A stretch of 64,000 bases of DNA from Ferrovibrio sp046294345 (GCA_046294345.1 JBKBJT010000018.1:4656-68655), one strand, 5' to 3'. Shown: positions 7,657 through 17,911, counted from the stretch's first letter. The notes: generated by a model not told the origin, from the sequence alone. A program made the numbers and translations.

Positions 7657-8961
7657 TCAGCTTTCACGCTTGCGCTGGAAGACCGTTTCGCCGCCGACGA
7701 TGGTGCGCAGGGCATGGCCCTGCACGCGGCGGCCATCGTAGGGTGAGTTCTTGGCCTTGGAGCGGAATTTCTTTTCGTCGATGCGCCAGGGTGTATCGGG
7801 GTCGAACAGCAGCAGGTCGGCCGGTGCGCCCGGCGCCAGGCGGCCGCTTTGCAGCTTGAGCAGGCGTGCCGGATTGCAGGTGAGGCAGGCCAGCAGCTTG
7901 AGCAGTGGCACGGAGCCGTTGTGATACAGCTCCAGCGTCAAAGCCAGCAATGTCTCCAGCCCGATGATGCCGAATTCGGCCTGGGCAAAGGGCAGCCGCT
8001 TGCTTTCCGGATCCTGCGGCGCGTGGGCGGAAGAGATCACGTCGATGGTGCCGTCAGCGATGGCATCCACCACGGCCTTGCGGTCGCTTTCCAGCCGCAG
8101 AGGCGGTTTGACCTTGGCGAAGGTGCGGTAGTCGCCGACATCAAGTTCATTGAGCGCGAAATTATGCGGCGCGGCGCCGGCGGTGATGCGCAGGCCGCGC
8201 TGCTTGGCGCGGCGCACGGCATCCAGCGATTCCGCCGTCGAAAGATGCGCGGCATGCAGCCGGCCGCCGGTGACTTCCAGCAGGCGCAGGTCGCGCTCCA
8301 GCATGATCGTCTCGGCCACGGCGGGAATGCCGGCCAGGCCCAGCCGCGCGGCGATCTCGCCCTCGTTCATCGCGCCGCCCTTGGCCAGCGAGGGGTCTTC
8401 GCAATGCTGCATCAGCAGCAGGTCGAAGGTGGTGGCGTATGACAGCGCACGGCGCATCAGCCGGGCCGAGGCGACAGGCTTCTCGCCATCGGTGAAGGCA
8501 ACAGCGCCAGCCTGGGCCAGCAGGCCCAGTTCCGTCATCTCCTCGCCCCGTGTGCCCTTGGTGACGGCGGCGGCGGGCAAGATGCGCACCACGGCGCTAT
8601 CTGCGGCGCGGCGGGCGACGAATTCCACCAGCGCGACCTCGTCGATCACCGGATCGGTATTGGGCATCGCCACCATGGTGGTGACGCCGCCGGCCGCTGC
8701 CGCGCGGGCGCCGGTGGCGATGGTTTCCTGATGCTCGGCGCCGGGCTCGCGCAGCCAGACATGCATGTCGATCAGGCCGGGCGAAAGGCAATGGCCCTGG
8801 CAGTCGATCACTTCGGTGTCGCCGGCGAAGCTGCCGCTGGCGAGCTTGGGGCCGAGATCGACGATCCTGTCGCCTTCGGTCAGCAGGGCACCTTTCACGT
8901 CGAGTCCCGAGGAGGGGTCGAGCAGGCGTGCGTTTTTGTAGAGCGTACGGCGACGGGCCAT
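7657..8961 (-). CDS. pyrC: Dihydroorotase-like protein (type I fold, degenerate active site)
   Basis: 434 aa, next to pyrB with 12 nt between them. The dihydroorotase fold and several landmarks are present: LREPG at 70-74, MPNTDP at 99-104, His186 and His239. However, the metal-binding HxH motif reads H67-V-W69, and the TDHAPH motif reads SAHAPQ, so the catalytic Asp is Ala312. Such proteins (for example PyrC-prime of Pseudomonas) are inactive partners that hold aspartate transcarbamoylase together. A true dihydroorotase is then expected elsewhere in the genome. The genome annotation name pyrC is kept, but activity is doubtful. Confidence 0.85.
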   Translation of the reverse strand: MARRRTLYKNARLLDPSSGLDVKGALLTEGDRIVDLGPKLASGSFAGDTEVIDCQGHCLSPGLIDMHVWLREPGAEHQETIATGARAAAAGGVTTMVAMPNTDPVIDEVALVEFVARRAADSAVVRILPAAAVTKGTRGEEMTELGLLAQAGAVAFTDGEKPVASARLMRRALSYATTFDLLLMQHCEDPSLAKGGAMNEGEIAARLGLAGIPAVAETIMLERDLRLLEVTGGRLHAAHLSTAESLDAVRRAKQRGLRITAGAAPHNFALNELDVGDYRTFAKVKPPLRLESDRKAVVDAIADGTIDVISSAHAPQDPESKRLPFAQAEFGIIGLETLLALTLELYHNGSVPLLKLLACLTCNPARLLKLQSGRLAPGAPADLLLFDPDTPWRIDEKKFRSKAKNSPYDGRRVQGHALRTIVGGETVFQRKRES

Positions 8962-8973
8962 GGTTCTAAATCT

Positions 8974-9999
8974 TCAACTTCCGGTCGGCGTGGTGCCGCG
9001 CCAGTTCGGCAGGTGCTGCGCCAGCAATTCGAGGCAGGCCATGCGCACGGCGACGCCCATCTCGACCTGTTCGTGGATCACGCTGCGGTGGATGTCGTCG
9101 GCCACCTCTGTGTCGATCTCGATGCCGCGATTCATCGGGCCGGGATGCATGATCAGCGCATCGGGCTTGGCGAAGGCCAGCTTTTCGTGATCGAGGCCGT
9201 AGAAATGGAAATACTCGCGGGTGGACGGCACGAAGGAACCGTGGAAACGCTCCATCTGCAGGCGCAGCATCATCACGATATCGACGTCGGTGAGGCCTTT
9301 GCGCATGTCGTGATAGACCTCGGCGCCCAGTCGGTCGGCATGGGCCGGCAGCAGGGTGGGCGGGGCGATCAGGCGCACGCGCGCGCCCATGGTGTTCAGC
9401 AGGTGGATGTTGGAGCGGGCGACGCGGCTGTGCAGAATGTCGCCGCAGATGGCGACCAGCAGGCCATCCAGCCGGCCCTTGCGGCGGCGGATGGTGAGCG
9501 CATCCAGCAAGGCCTGGGTCGGGTGTTCGTGGCTGCCGTCGCCGCCATTGATCACGCCGCAGCCGACCTTCTGGGCCAGCAGTGCGACCGCGCCGGAATC
9601 CTGATGCCGCACCACCAGCAGGTCAGGGTGCATGGCATTCAGGGTGATGGCGGTGTCGATCAGGGTCTCGCCCTTCTTCACCGAGGAGGTGGCGACCGAC
9701 ATGTTGATGACATCCGCCCCGAGTCGCTTGCCCGCCAGTTCGAACGAGGTGCGGGTGCGGGTCGAATTCTCGAAGAACAGGTTGATGATGGTGCGGCCGC
9801 GAAGACTGGACTGCTTCTTCTCCACCGCCCGATTCAGGTCCACGTAATAGTCGGACCGGTTCAGCAGGATCTCGATATCCTGGGCGGAAAGGCCTTCAAT
9901 TCCAAGGAGATGGCGGTGGGGGAACGGTACCGGAGACCCGTGGCCGGGCTGTTCGGCGGATTTGGCGGCGCGACTGGCTGACATTTGACGAATCTTCAT
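8974..9999 (-). CDS. pyrB: Aspartate carbamoyltransferase catalytic subunit
   Basis: 341 aa from ATG at 9999. Starts at 10032 and 9984 are also in frame and no clear ribosome site decides between them. The carbamoyl-phosphate loop (NSTRTRTSFE), HPTQALLD and HPGPMNRG are intact, so the enzyme should be active in the committed step of pyrimidine synthesis. No pyrI regulatory gene is seen. It heads the operon pyrB-pyrC-plsY-dprA; its partner PyrC-like protein probably has a structural role. Confidence 0.95.
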   Translation of the reverse strand: MKIRQMSASRAAKSAEQPGHGSPVPFPHRHLLGIEGLSAQDIEILLNRSDYYVDLNRAVEKKQSSLRGRTIINLFFENSTRTRTSFELAGKRLGADVINMSVATSSVKKGETLIDTAITLNAMHPDLLVVRHQDSGAVALLAQKVGCGVINGGDGSHEHPTQALLDALTIRRRKGRLDGLLVAICGDILHSRVARSNIHLLNTMGARVRLIAPPTLLPAHADRLGAEVYHDMRKGLTDVDIVMMLRLQMERFHGSFVPSTREYFHFYGLDHEKLAFAKPDALIMHPGPMNRGIEIDTEVADDIHRSVIHEQVEMGVAVRMACLELLAQHLPNWRGTTPTGS

Positions 10000-10058
10000 A
10001 CAGCAATCGCGGCCGGCCAGCAACGAAACCATTAACCATTTTCTGTTTTGCTGACCGC

Positions 10059-10607
10059 ATGGTGCAGGATTATCGCCAGAACCAGATCGACCTTGTGGCC
10101 GCCGACACGACCGCCAGCCAGGCGGTGCGCCTGCTGCAGGTGCTGAACGGCCGGGCGCAAGACGTACAGGCGATCACCACCGACCTGTACGAACGCGCCG
10201 TGCTGATCAGTTTTTCCGATTATGCCGATGCCTTCCGCCGGGTGCAGGAATTCCTGTCCTTCTGCGATGTGATCGAAAGCAAGCTGGAGGACATGCCGCC
10301 GGCGACCCGCGAACCGATCCTGCATGAGGTGACGGCCATCAAGGTGCGCGCCTTCCATGCCATGCTGCGCGGCATCGGGGCCTATCTGACCGTGCTGGAA
10401 CGCCGGGGCATGATCAACTTCTTCGCCCAGGCCGTGTTCCTGATGCAGCAGGACGTTCTGGCCGATTTCCGACGCGATGTCCTGCCCAATGTGCCGCCGC
10501 AACTCGTCCCAGAGAATATGGGGCTGCTCTACGATGAAGTGGAGCGCGACATCAAGCTGCTGCTGGATCGCTGCGTCGACGTGCCCGATTTCCGCTTCGA
10601 GACATGA
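10059..10607 (+). CDS. Conserved hypothetical protein, helical
   Basis: 182 aa, divergent from pyrB and overlapping the next gene by 4 nt (ATGA), which implies translational coupling. The sequence looks all-alpha and soluble, with no signal peptide or membrane helix, and ends in an acidic stretch (DVERDIKLLLD type). I do not recognise the family. Tight coupling to a TPR/glycosyltransferase-like protein suggests that the two act together, perhaps in modifying or exporting a cell-surface or flagellar component; this is inference only. Confidence 0.75.
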   Translation: MVQDYRQNQIDLVAADTTASQAVRLLQVLNGRAQDVQAITTDLYERAVLISFSDYADAFRRVQEFLSFCDVIESKLEDMPPATREPILHEVTAIKVRAFHAMLRGIGAYLTVLERRGMINFFAQAVFLMQQDVLADFRRDVLPNVPPQLVPENMGLLYDEVERDIKLLLDRCVDVPDFRFET

Positions 10608-12415
10608 ACGGGGGTGTGCTGAAACTCGATCCGGCTCTGCTGGAGCAGTTGCAGGCCGGGTTGGACGCGCATCGCCGGGGCGAGCTGGCCCAGGCAGAAA
10701 AACTTTATCGCGCAGTACTGGCAACCGCGCCGGAAACGCTGGACGCCGCCAACCTGCTGGCCAGGCTTCTGGTGCAGGTGGGGCGGGCCGGCGAGGCCGT
10801 GCCATTGCTGCGTCATGCGCTGGACCGCGCACCCAACGAAGCCGGGCTCTGGCTGAGCTATACCGAATGCCTGCTGGCGGCCGGTCAATTGGTGCCGGGG
10901 CGGGAAGCGGCGGAAAGCGCACGCCGGCTGGCGCCCAATGATCCGGATATTCTCTATCTGTGGTGCGAGGCCCAGCGTCTGGCCGGCGCCTGGGAAATGG
11001 CGGCCGGCGGCTATCGGCAGTTGCTGTCGACCAAGCCCGGGCATGCCGGCGCCTGGCTGCAGCTTGGCGACTGCCTGCGCCAGATGGGCGATCTGCCCGG
11101 TGCTCTGGATGCGGCGAAACGTGCTCTGATACTCGCGCCGCAGGCGCCCGAATGCCACAACAACCTGGGTGGCCTGATTGCCGCGCAGGGGGGTCATGCC
11201 GCGGCAATCGGCCATTTCGACGAAGCCCTGCGGCTGCGGCCGAATTATGCGCTGGCGCTGATCAACAAGGCCGGTTCGCTGCGGGAGATCGGTCAGGCCG
11301 ATGCCGCGTTGGCACTGGCGCGGCAGGCGGTGCAACTGACTCAGGGGCATCCCGATGCCTGGCTGGCGCAGGCCCAGGCGCTGCATGTGCTGGGCGACCT
11401 GCCGGCCGCCATCGCCGCTTACCGCGAGGCGCTGTCGCGCCGCCCGCAGAATGCCGAAGGACAATGGAATTATGCGCTGGCGGCGCTAGCGCAGGGCGAT
11501 TTCGCCAATGGCTGGCTGGCCTATCGCTGGCGCTGGCGCAAGGCCGAACCGCCACTGCCGCACAGAAGCTGGCCCTGGCCGGAATGGACGGGCGACGGCG
11601 CCGTGCCGCAAAAGATGCTGCTGTGGGGCGAGCAGGGTTTGGGCGACCGGCTGCTGTTCCTGCAATACCTGCCCGACCTGCTGGCCGGCACTGACAGCGA
11701 ACTGACGCTGGAAACCGATCCACGCCTGATCCCGCTGCTGCGTCGCAGTTTTCCGCAGATGCAATTCGCCGCCGAGGCACCGCAGGCCGCCCCGGCTTTG
11801 CTGGCCGCGCGGTTCGACGCCCATCTGCCGTTGGGCAATCTGCCGAGGCGGATACCGCCTGGCAAAGCCTACCTGAAGGCCGATGCGGAGCGGGCTGCGG
11901 AATTGTCGGCGCGCTATCGCCACGGCGGCGAGCGATTGATCGGCCTGTCATGGCGCAGCGCCAATGCGGCGCTGGGGGCGGCGAAATCACTGCGCCCCGA
12001 GGATTTCGGGCCGTTGATCGATCTGCCCGATTGCCGCTTCGTCAGCCTGCAGTACGGCGCCAGCGAAGCCGAGCATGCGGCGTTCCGGTCCATGTTCGGT
12101 GATCGCTATATCCACGATCCGGCCATCGACGCGCAGAACGACCTGGACGGGCTGGCGGCGCAGATCGCGGCGCTGGATCTGGTGCTGACCATATCGAATG
12201 TCACGGCCCATCTGGCGGGCGCGCTGGGACAGCCGGTCTGGCTGCTGCCACCGCAGGGCAAGAGCCGATTTTTCTACCTCATGGGAACAGGTGAGGGCAC
12301 GCCATGGTATCCGCGGATGCGGATTTTCCGCCCCGTGGCCGCCGGCGGCTGGGCCGGCGTGTTGCAAACCGTGGCAAACAGCCTGGAATCGCTGGAAAAA
12401 CCGGCCCGCAGGTGA
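10604..12415 (+). CDS. Tetratricopeptide-repeat protein with GT-B-like C-terminal domain
   Basis: 603 aa. Residues about 10-300 hold eight or so TPR units of 34 residues with the usual A/G-Y-A pattern. From about 330 to 590 there is a domain resembling the ADP-heptose/GT9-like portion found behind TPRs in O-GlcNAc-transferase-like bacterial proteins (motifs LWGEQGLGDRLLF and TISNVTAHLAGALG). That architecture usually marks cytoplasmic protein or surface-glycan glycosyltransferases. The substrate is unknown. It is coupled to the preceding unknown gene. Confidence 0.8.
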   Translation: MNGGVLKLDPALLEQLQAGLDAHRRGELAQAEKLYRAVLATAPETLDAANLLARLLVQVGRAGEAVPLLRHALDRAPNEAGLWLSYTECLLAAGQLVPGREAAESARRLAPNDPDILYLWCEAQRLAGAWEMAAGGYRQLLSTKPGHAGAWLQLGDCLRQMGDLPGALDAAKRALILAPQAPECHNNLGGLIAAQGGHAAAIGHFDEALRLRPNYALALINKAGSLREIGQADAALALARQAVQLTQGHPDAWLAQAQALHVLGDLPAAIAAYREALSRRPQNAEGQWNYALAALAQGDFANGWLAYRWRWRKAEPPLPHRSWPWPEWTGDGAVPQKMLLWGEQGLGDRLLFLQYLPDLLAGTDSELTLETDPRLIPLLRRSFPQMQFAAEAPQAAPALLAARFDAHLPLGNLPRRIPPGKAYLKADAERAAELSARYRHGGERLIGLSWRSANAALGAAKSLRPEDFGPLIDLPDCRFVSLQYGASEAEHAAFRSMFGDRYIHDPAIDAQNDLDGLAAQIAALDLVLTISNVTAHLAGALGQPVWLLPPQGKSRFFYLMGTGEGTPWYPRMRIFRPVAAGGWAGVLQTVANSLESLEKPARR

Positions 12416-12468
12416 TAGCACAGGGCCCGCCGCTGGCATCGCCGGCGCCCACACCCTAGTTTAAGCCC

Positions 12469-14037
12469 ATGACCCGCAAAACCTATTACATCACCACGCC
12501 GATCTACTATGTGAACGACAAGCCGCATATCGGGCATGCCTATACGTCGCTGGCCTGCGACGTGCTGGCGCGCTTCAAGCGGCTGGACGGCTATGACGTG
12601 ATGTTCCTCACCGGCACGGACGAGCATGGCCAGAAGGTGGAGAAGGCCGCCGAGGCGGCCGGCATCGATCCGCAGACCTTCTGCGACAAAGTGAGCCAGA
12701 GTTTCCGCGACCTGGCCGGGGCGATGAATTTCTCCAACGACGATTTCATCCGCACCACCGAACCGCGGCACGTGAAGTCGGTGCAGGCGCTGTGGCAGAA
12801 GGTGGCCGCGTCGGGCAACATCTATCTCGGCCATTACGAAGGCTGGTACGCCGTGCGCGACGAAGCCTTCTACCAGGAAGACGAATTGCAGGATGGCCCG
12901 AACGGCCAGAAGCTGGCGCCGACCGGCGCGCCCGTGGAATGGGTGAAGGAGCCGTCGTATTTCTTCAAGCTCTCGGCCTGGGGCGAGAAGCTGCTGAAGT
13001 TCTACGAAGAGAATCCCGGCTTCATCCTGCCGGCCAGCCGCCGCAACGAGGTGATCAGCTTCGTGAAGGGCGGCCTGAAGGATCTTTCGGTCTCGCGCAC
13101 CACTTTCAAGTGGGGTATCCCGGTGCCGGGCGACGAAGCCCATGTGATGTATGTCTGGTTCGACGCGCTGACCAATTACATCACCGCTGCCGGCTATCCT
13201 GATACGGCGAGCGATGCATACAAAAAGTTCTGGCCGGCCGATCTGCACATGGTGGGCAAGGACATCCTGCGCTTCCACGCCGTGTATTGGCCGGCCTTTC
13301 TCATGGCTGCCGACCTGGCACCGCCGAAACGCGTTTTCGCCCATGGCTGGTGGACCAACGAAGGCCAGAAGATTTCCAAGTCACTCGGCAACGTGATCGA
13401 TCCGCTGGCACTGATCGAGGAATTCGGGCTGGAGCAGACGCGCTATTTCTTGATGCGCGAGGTGCCATTCGGCAATGACGGCGATTTCCGCCGCGCCGGC
13501 ATCGTCAGCCGCATCAACAGCGAACTGGCCAACGGTTTCGGCAACCTGGCGCAGCGCACGCTCAGCTTCTGCGCCAAGAACACCAGTGCCGCCGTGCCGA
13601 CACCCGGCCCGCTGGCCGAGATGGATGAGGCCCTGCTGGCCGAGGCCGACAGCCTGGCGGACCGCATGCGTGCGGCCCTGGACGATCAAGCGATCCACAC
13701 GGCACTGCAATACTGGTTCGACCTAGTGGACGCGGCCAACAAGTATATCGACGTCGCCGCACCCTGGACCCTGCGCAAAACCGATCCGGCGCGCATGGAG
13801 ACCGTGTTGTGGACACTGCTGGAAGCGATCCGCCAGCTTGCCATTCTGGCGCAGGCGATCATGCCCAACTCGGCGGCCAGGATGCTCGACCAGCTCGGTG
13901 TCTCGGAGGCCGCGCGCAGCTTCAGTCATCTGGGCGAGCTGGGCCGCCTGCGCGCCGGCACGCCATTGCCGACGCCGCAGGGCGTGTTCCCGCGTCATGT
14001 CGAGGCGGCGCCTGCCGCAAATGGGGAAGGCGCGTGA
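12469..14037 (+). CDS. metG: Methionine--tRNA ligase
   Basis: 522 aa. A class I aminoacyl-tRNA synthetase with the HIGH motif at 20-23 (PHIGHAY) and a KISKS version of the KMSKS loop at 301-305. No zinc-knuckle cysteines occur in the 120-165 insert and there is no C-terminal tRNA-binding extension, which fits the short MetG2 type common in alphaproteobacteria. The tatD gene starts one base after its stop, forming the conserved metG-tatD-MBL hydrolase group. Confidence 0.97.
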   Translation: MTRKTYYITTPIYYVNDKPHIGHAYTSLACDVLARFKRLDGYDVMFLTGTDEHGQKVEKAAEAAGIDPQTFCDKVSQSFRDLAGAMNFSNDDFIRTTEPRHVKSVQALWQKVAASGNIYLGHYEGWYAVRDEAFYQEDELQDGPNGQKLAPTGAPVEWVKEPSYFFKLSAWGEKLLKFYEENPGFILPASRRNEVISFVKGGLKDLSVSRTTFKWGIPVPGDEAHVMYVWFDALTNYITAAGYPDTASDAYKKFWPADLHMVGKDILRFHAVYWPAFLMAADLAPPKRVFAHGWWTNEGQKISKSLGNVIDPLALIEEFGLEQTRYFLMREVPFGNDGDFRRAGIVSRINSELANGFGNLAQRTLSFCAKNTSAAVPTPGPLAEMDEALLAEADSLADRMRAALDDQAIHTALQYWFDLVDAANKYIDVAAPWTLRKTDPARMETVLWTLLEAIRQLAILAQAIMPNSAARMLDQLGVSEAARSFSHLGELGRLRAGTPLPTPQGVFPRHVEAAPAANGEGA

Positions 14038-14038
14038 C

Positions 14039-14848
14039 ATGGCTATGCTGATCGACAGCCATTGCCATCTGGATTTCCCCGATTTCGCCGAAGAGCGTGA
14101 CGCGATCATCCAGCGCGCGCGCCAGGCCGGCGTCGGCCTGATGCTGACCATCTCGACCCGGCTGGACCAGTTCGACCGCGTGCTGGCGGTGGCTGAGGCC
14201 TATCCCGATGTCTATTGCACCGTCGGCATCCATCCGCACGAGGCGGACGACCATGTGGATGTGGCCGCCGCGAAGCTGGTCGAACTGACCCGGCATCCCA
14301 AAGTGGTTGGCATCGGCGAGACGGGACTGGATTATTTCTACGAGCACAGCGACCGCCAGGCGCAGAAAAAATGCTTTCTTGCGCATATCCAGGCTGCGCG
14401 CGAAACCGGCCTGCCAGTGGTGATCCATACCCGGGATGCCGATGAGGATACCGCTGCGATCATCGAGGCCGAGATGGCCAAGGGCCGTTTCAAGGGCCTG
14501 CTGCATTGCTTTTCGTCGGGTCACGCACTGGCCGAACTGGCCGTGAAGCATGACATGATGGTGTCGTTCTCGGGCATCCTCACGTTCAACAAGGCGCGCG
14601 AGGTGCAGCATTCGGCGCAAGTCCTGCCGCTAAGCCATGTTCTGGTGGAAACCGATGCGCCCTATCTGGCACCGGTGCCGCTGCGCGGCAAGCGCAACGA
14701 ACCGTCCTATGTGGTGCATACGGCGGCTTTCCTGGCCAAGCTGAAACAGGTCGGCATCGCCGAAGTGACCGAGGCGACCACGGCGAATTTCCTGCGGCTG
14801 TTCGAGAAGGTGCCGCAGGCGGCGGTGATCGACCGCCGGGCTGCCTGA
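14039..14848 (+). CDS. TatD-family metal-dependent DNase
   Basis: 269 aa, starting 1 nt after metG; a second ATG two codons in is possible. The TIM-barrel amidohydrolase signatures are complete: DSHCHLDF (His8, His10), GIGETGLDYF, VIHTRDA, LHCFSSG and ETDAPYLAP. Family members are 3'-5' exonucleases acting on DNA in repair and quality control. The gene sits between metG and an MBL hydrolase as in many alphaproteobacteria; this paralogue type is often called YcfH/TatD. Confidence 0.93.
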   Translation: MAMLIDSHCHLDFPDFAEERDAIIQRARQAGVGLMLTISTRLDQFDRVLAVAEAYPDVYCTVGIHPHEADDHVDVAAAKLVELTRHPKVVGIGETGLDYFYEHSDRQAQKKCFLAHIQAARETGLPVVIHTRDADEDTAAIIEAEMAKGRFKGLLHCFSSGHALAELAVKHDMMVSFSGILTFNKAREVQHSAQVLPLSHVLVETDAPYLAPVPLRGKRNEPSYVVHTAAFLAKLKQVGIAEVTEATTANFLRLFEKVPQAAVIDRRAA

Positions 14849-14856
14849 TCCAGACG

Positions 14857-15612
14857 ATGCGCGCGATCATCCTGGGCTGCGGCACATCGGCCGGCGTCCC
14901 CCGCATCGATGGCGACTGGGGCGCCTGCGATCCGAACGAGCCGAAAAACCGCCGCAGCCGCTGTTCCATCGTGGTGGAGCAGGGCGATGACCGGCTGCTG
15001 ATCGATACCAGTCCGGATCTGCGCAACCAGTTCCTGGCCAACGGCATCAAATGGGTTTCGGCCGTGGCCTGGACGCATGACCATGCCGACCAGACCCATG
15101 GCCTGGATGACCTGCGCATCCTGGCCTATACCTCGCGCCAGCGCGTGCCGGGATATGCCGATGCCTTCACCCATGAGCGGCTGAAACGCAAATTCGGATA
15201 TTGCTTCGAGAAGGCCGGCGATGGTTATCCCCCGATCATCGAACCACGCCTGATCGATGGCCCTTTCAATGTTGGCAGCATCGAAGTGACGCCGATCCGC
15301 CAGCGCCACGGCAATATCGATTCCCTCGGATTTCGTTTCGGCGATCTGGCCTATTCCAACGATGTGGTCGGGCTGGACGACGAGGCTTTTGCGGCTCTGG
15401 ATGGCGTGAAGCTGTGGATCGTCGATGCCATGCGTTATACGCCGCATCCGACCCACAGTCATGTCGAGCAGACGCTGGAATGGATCGCGCGCGTGAAACC
15501 GCGACGCGCCGTGCTGACCAACATGCATATCGATCTGGACTACAGCAGACTGAAAAGCGAACTGCCGCCCGGCGTCGAGCCGGCCTATGACGGCATGGTG
15601 GTGGAATGCTGA
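14857..15612 (+). CDS. MBL-fold metallohydrolase, PhnP-like
   Basis: 251 aa. Residues 1-16 carry the GCGTSAGVP start typical of the PhnP/RNase Z-like branch, and the metal motif is THDHADQTHG (His74, His76, Asp78). Further ligands are seen in RQRHG and TNMHIDLDY. Members cleave phosphodiesters, for example cyclic ribose phosphates, but without phn genes nearby the substrate is open. It overlaps the ELM1-like gene by 7 nt and follows tatD by 8 nt. Confidence 0.88.
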   Translation: MRAIILGCGTSAGVPRIDGDWGACDPNEPKNRRSRCSIVVEQGDDRLLIDTSPDLRNQFLANGIKWVSAVAWTHDHADQTHGLDDLRILAYTSRQRVPGYADAFTHERLKRKFGYCFEKAGDGYPPIIEPRLIDGPFNVGSIEVTPIRQRHGNIDSLGFRFGDLAYSNDVVGLDDEAFAALDGVKLWIVDAMRYTPHPTHSHVEQTLEWIARVKPRRAVLTNMHIDLDYSRLKSELPPGVEPAYDGMVVEC

Positions 15613-16583
15613 AATCCATCTGGGCTGTCGCGCAGAAGGGCGCCGCCGGCATGCTGAACCAGGCGGTCGGGCTGGCTGAGTCCCTGTTCAACGGTGGCGG
15701 CTTTGGCCTGCCGCAGAGCTTCGAGCTGGAGTATCGCTGGCCCTATACCTGGGCGCCGATGCATCCGTTCTTCGCCAGCCTGGATGCCATCACACCAGAA
15801 AGCCGGGCGCAGTTCGGCGATCAGCCCTGGCCGGACGTGCTGATCTCCTGCGGTCGCAAATCCGCGCTCTTCGCCCTGGCGGTGAAAAAGGCCAGCGGCG
15901 GCCGCACGACGGTGATCCATATCCAGGATCCCAAGGCATCGCCGCGTTACTGGGACCTGTTGATTGTGCCCGAGCATGATCGCACGCGCGGTTCAAACGT
16001 GCTGGTCTCGACCGGCTCGCTGCATCGCGTGACCCGGCTGAAGCTTGAAACCGGCGCCGAAGCGATCCGGCAGGAATATGCGCATCTGCCGCATCCGCGC
16101 GTGGCCGTGCTGGTCGGGGGTAACAACCGGTATTATTCGCTGGATGAAGACTGGATGCGCGGGTTTGTCGCTCAGTTGCGTAACATGTGCGAACGGTCGG
16201 GCTGTGGCATCATGGCGACGATCTCGCGTCGCAGCGGAGAGGCCGAGGCGAACATCCTGCGCGGCGGTCTGGCCAGTCTGCCGGCGGTGCTGTGGGACGG
16301 AAAGGGGCCCAATCCATATTTCGGGTTCCTGGGCCTGGCCGATGCCATCGTGGTGACCTGCGATTCCGTCTCGATGATTTCCGAGGCCTGTTCCACCGGA
16401 AAACCGGTGCTGGTGGCCAAGCTGCCCGGGCGGTCCAAGCGGTTTGATGCCTTCTTCGACAGCCTGCTGAAGCAGGGCCTGATCCAGTGGTTCGATGGCC
16501 GGCTGATGCAATGGGACAGCGGCAAACTGGACGACATGGGTCATATCACCCGGGATGTCCGCCAGCGCTTTGGCTGGTCCTGA
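15606..16583 (+). CDS. ELM1-family (mitochondrial fission ELM1-like) protein
   Basis: 325 aa, a member of the DUF1022/ELM1 family shared by plants and alphaproteobacteria. The pattern is GT-B-like: an early GMLNQAVGLAESL segment, HIQDPKASPRYWDLLIVPEHD in the middle and a late VTCDSVSMISEACSTGKPV segment resembling a nucleotide-sugar site. A role in envelope or lipid-carrier glycosylation is plausible but unproven. It overlaps the MBL hydrolase gene by 7 nt and is the last gene of the metG group. Confidence 0.85.
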   Translation: MLKSIWAVAQKGAAGMLNQAVGLAESLFNGGGFGLPQSFELEYRWPYTWAPMHPFFASLDAITPESRAQFGDQPWPDVLISCGRKSALFALAVKKASGGRTTVIHIQDPKASPRYWDLLIVPEHDRTRGSNVLVSTGSLHRVTRLKLETGAEAIRQEYAHLPHPRVAVLVGGNNRYYSLDEDWMRGFVAQLRNMCERSGCGIMATISRRSGEAEANILRGGLASLPAVLWDGKGPNPYFGFLGLADAIVVTCDSVSMISEACSTGKPVLVAKLPGRSKRFDAFFDSLLKQGLIQWFDGRLMQWDSGKLDDMGHITRDVRQRFGWS

Positions 16584-16615
16584 GCCGACCCGCATCTTCC
16601 GCTTAAAGATATTTA

Positions 16616-16632
16616 TTGTTATAGTATAACAA
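16616..16632. promoter_or_regulatory. Zur-like operator upstream of exbB
   Basis: TTGTTATAGTATAACAA is a perfect palindrome with 8-bp arms around one G. Its core, TGTTATAnTATAACA, is the pattern known for the zinc repressor Zur in proteobacteria. TATAGT inside it (16620-16625) is a good -10 hexamer, so a bound repressor would block the exbB promoter. It suggests zinc-responsive control of the TonB system. Confidence 0.7.
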
Positions 16633-16634
16633 TT

Positions 16635-16698
16635 CTCCGCTATGCCGCTTTATTTTGCGAGCGGTTCTCATTATTAATAGCGGAGTCCCCGGCATAGC
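16635..16698 (+). promoter_or_regulatory. exbB leader with two mutually exclusive hairpins
   Basis: Arm 16635-16643 pairs perfectly over 9 bp with 16677-16685, enclosing a 5-bp stem (16645-16649 with 16660-16664). The overlapping arm 16639-16647 pairs perfectly over 9 bp with 16690-16698, so both cannot form together. This lies just after the likely transcription start and before the GGAG ribosome site at 16723-16726. It may be an RNA switch or a compound protein site. A stretch at 16657-16675 also loosely matches a Fur box. Confidence 0.5.
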
Positions 16699-16735
16699 TG
16701 CACGCAGATGCAGGCAGAATTTGGAGTAAGCTCTT

Positions 16736-17422
<687 letters not shown>

Positions 17423-17431
17423 GAGGCTGTC

Positions 17432-17905
<474 letters not shown>

Positions 17906-17911
17906 CGCGTG

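Noticed and set aside
16657..16675. Fur box in the exbB leader
   Set aside because: Only about 11 of 19 bases fit the E. coli consensus, and the stretch is part of the leader stems; kept as a secondary possibility only.
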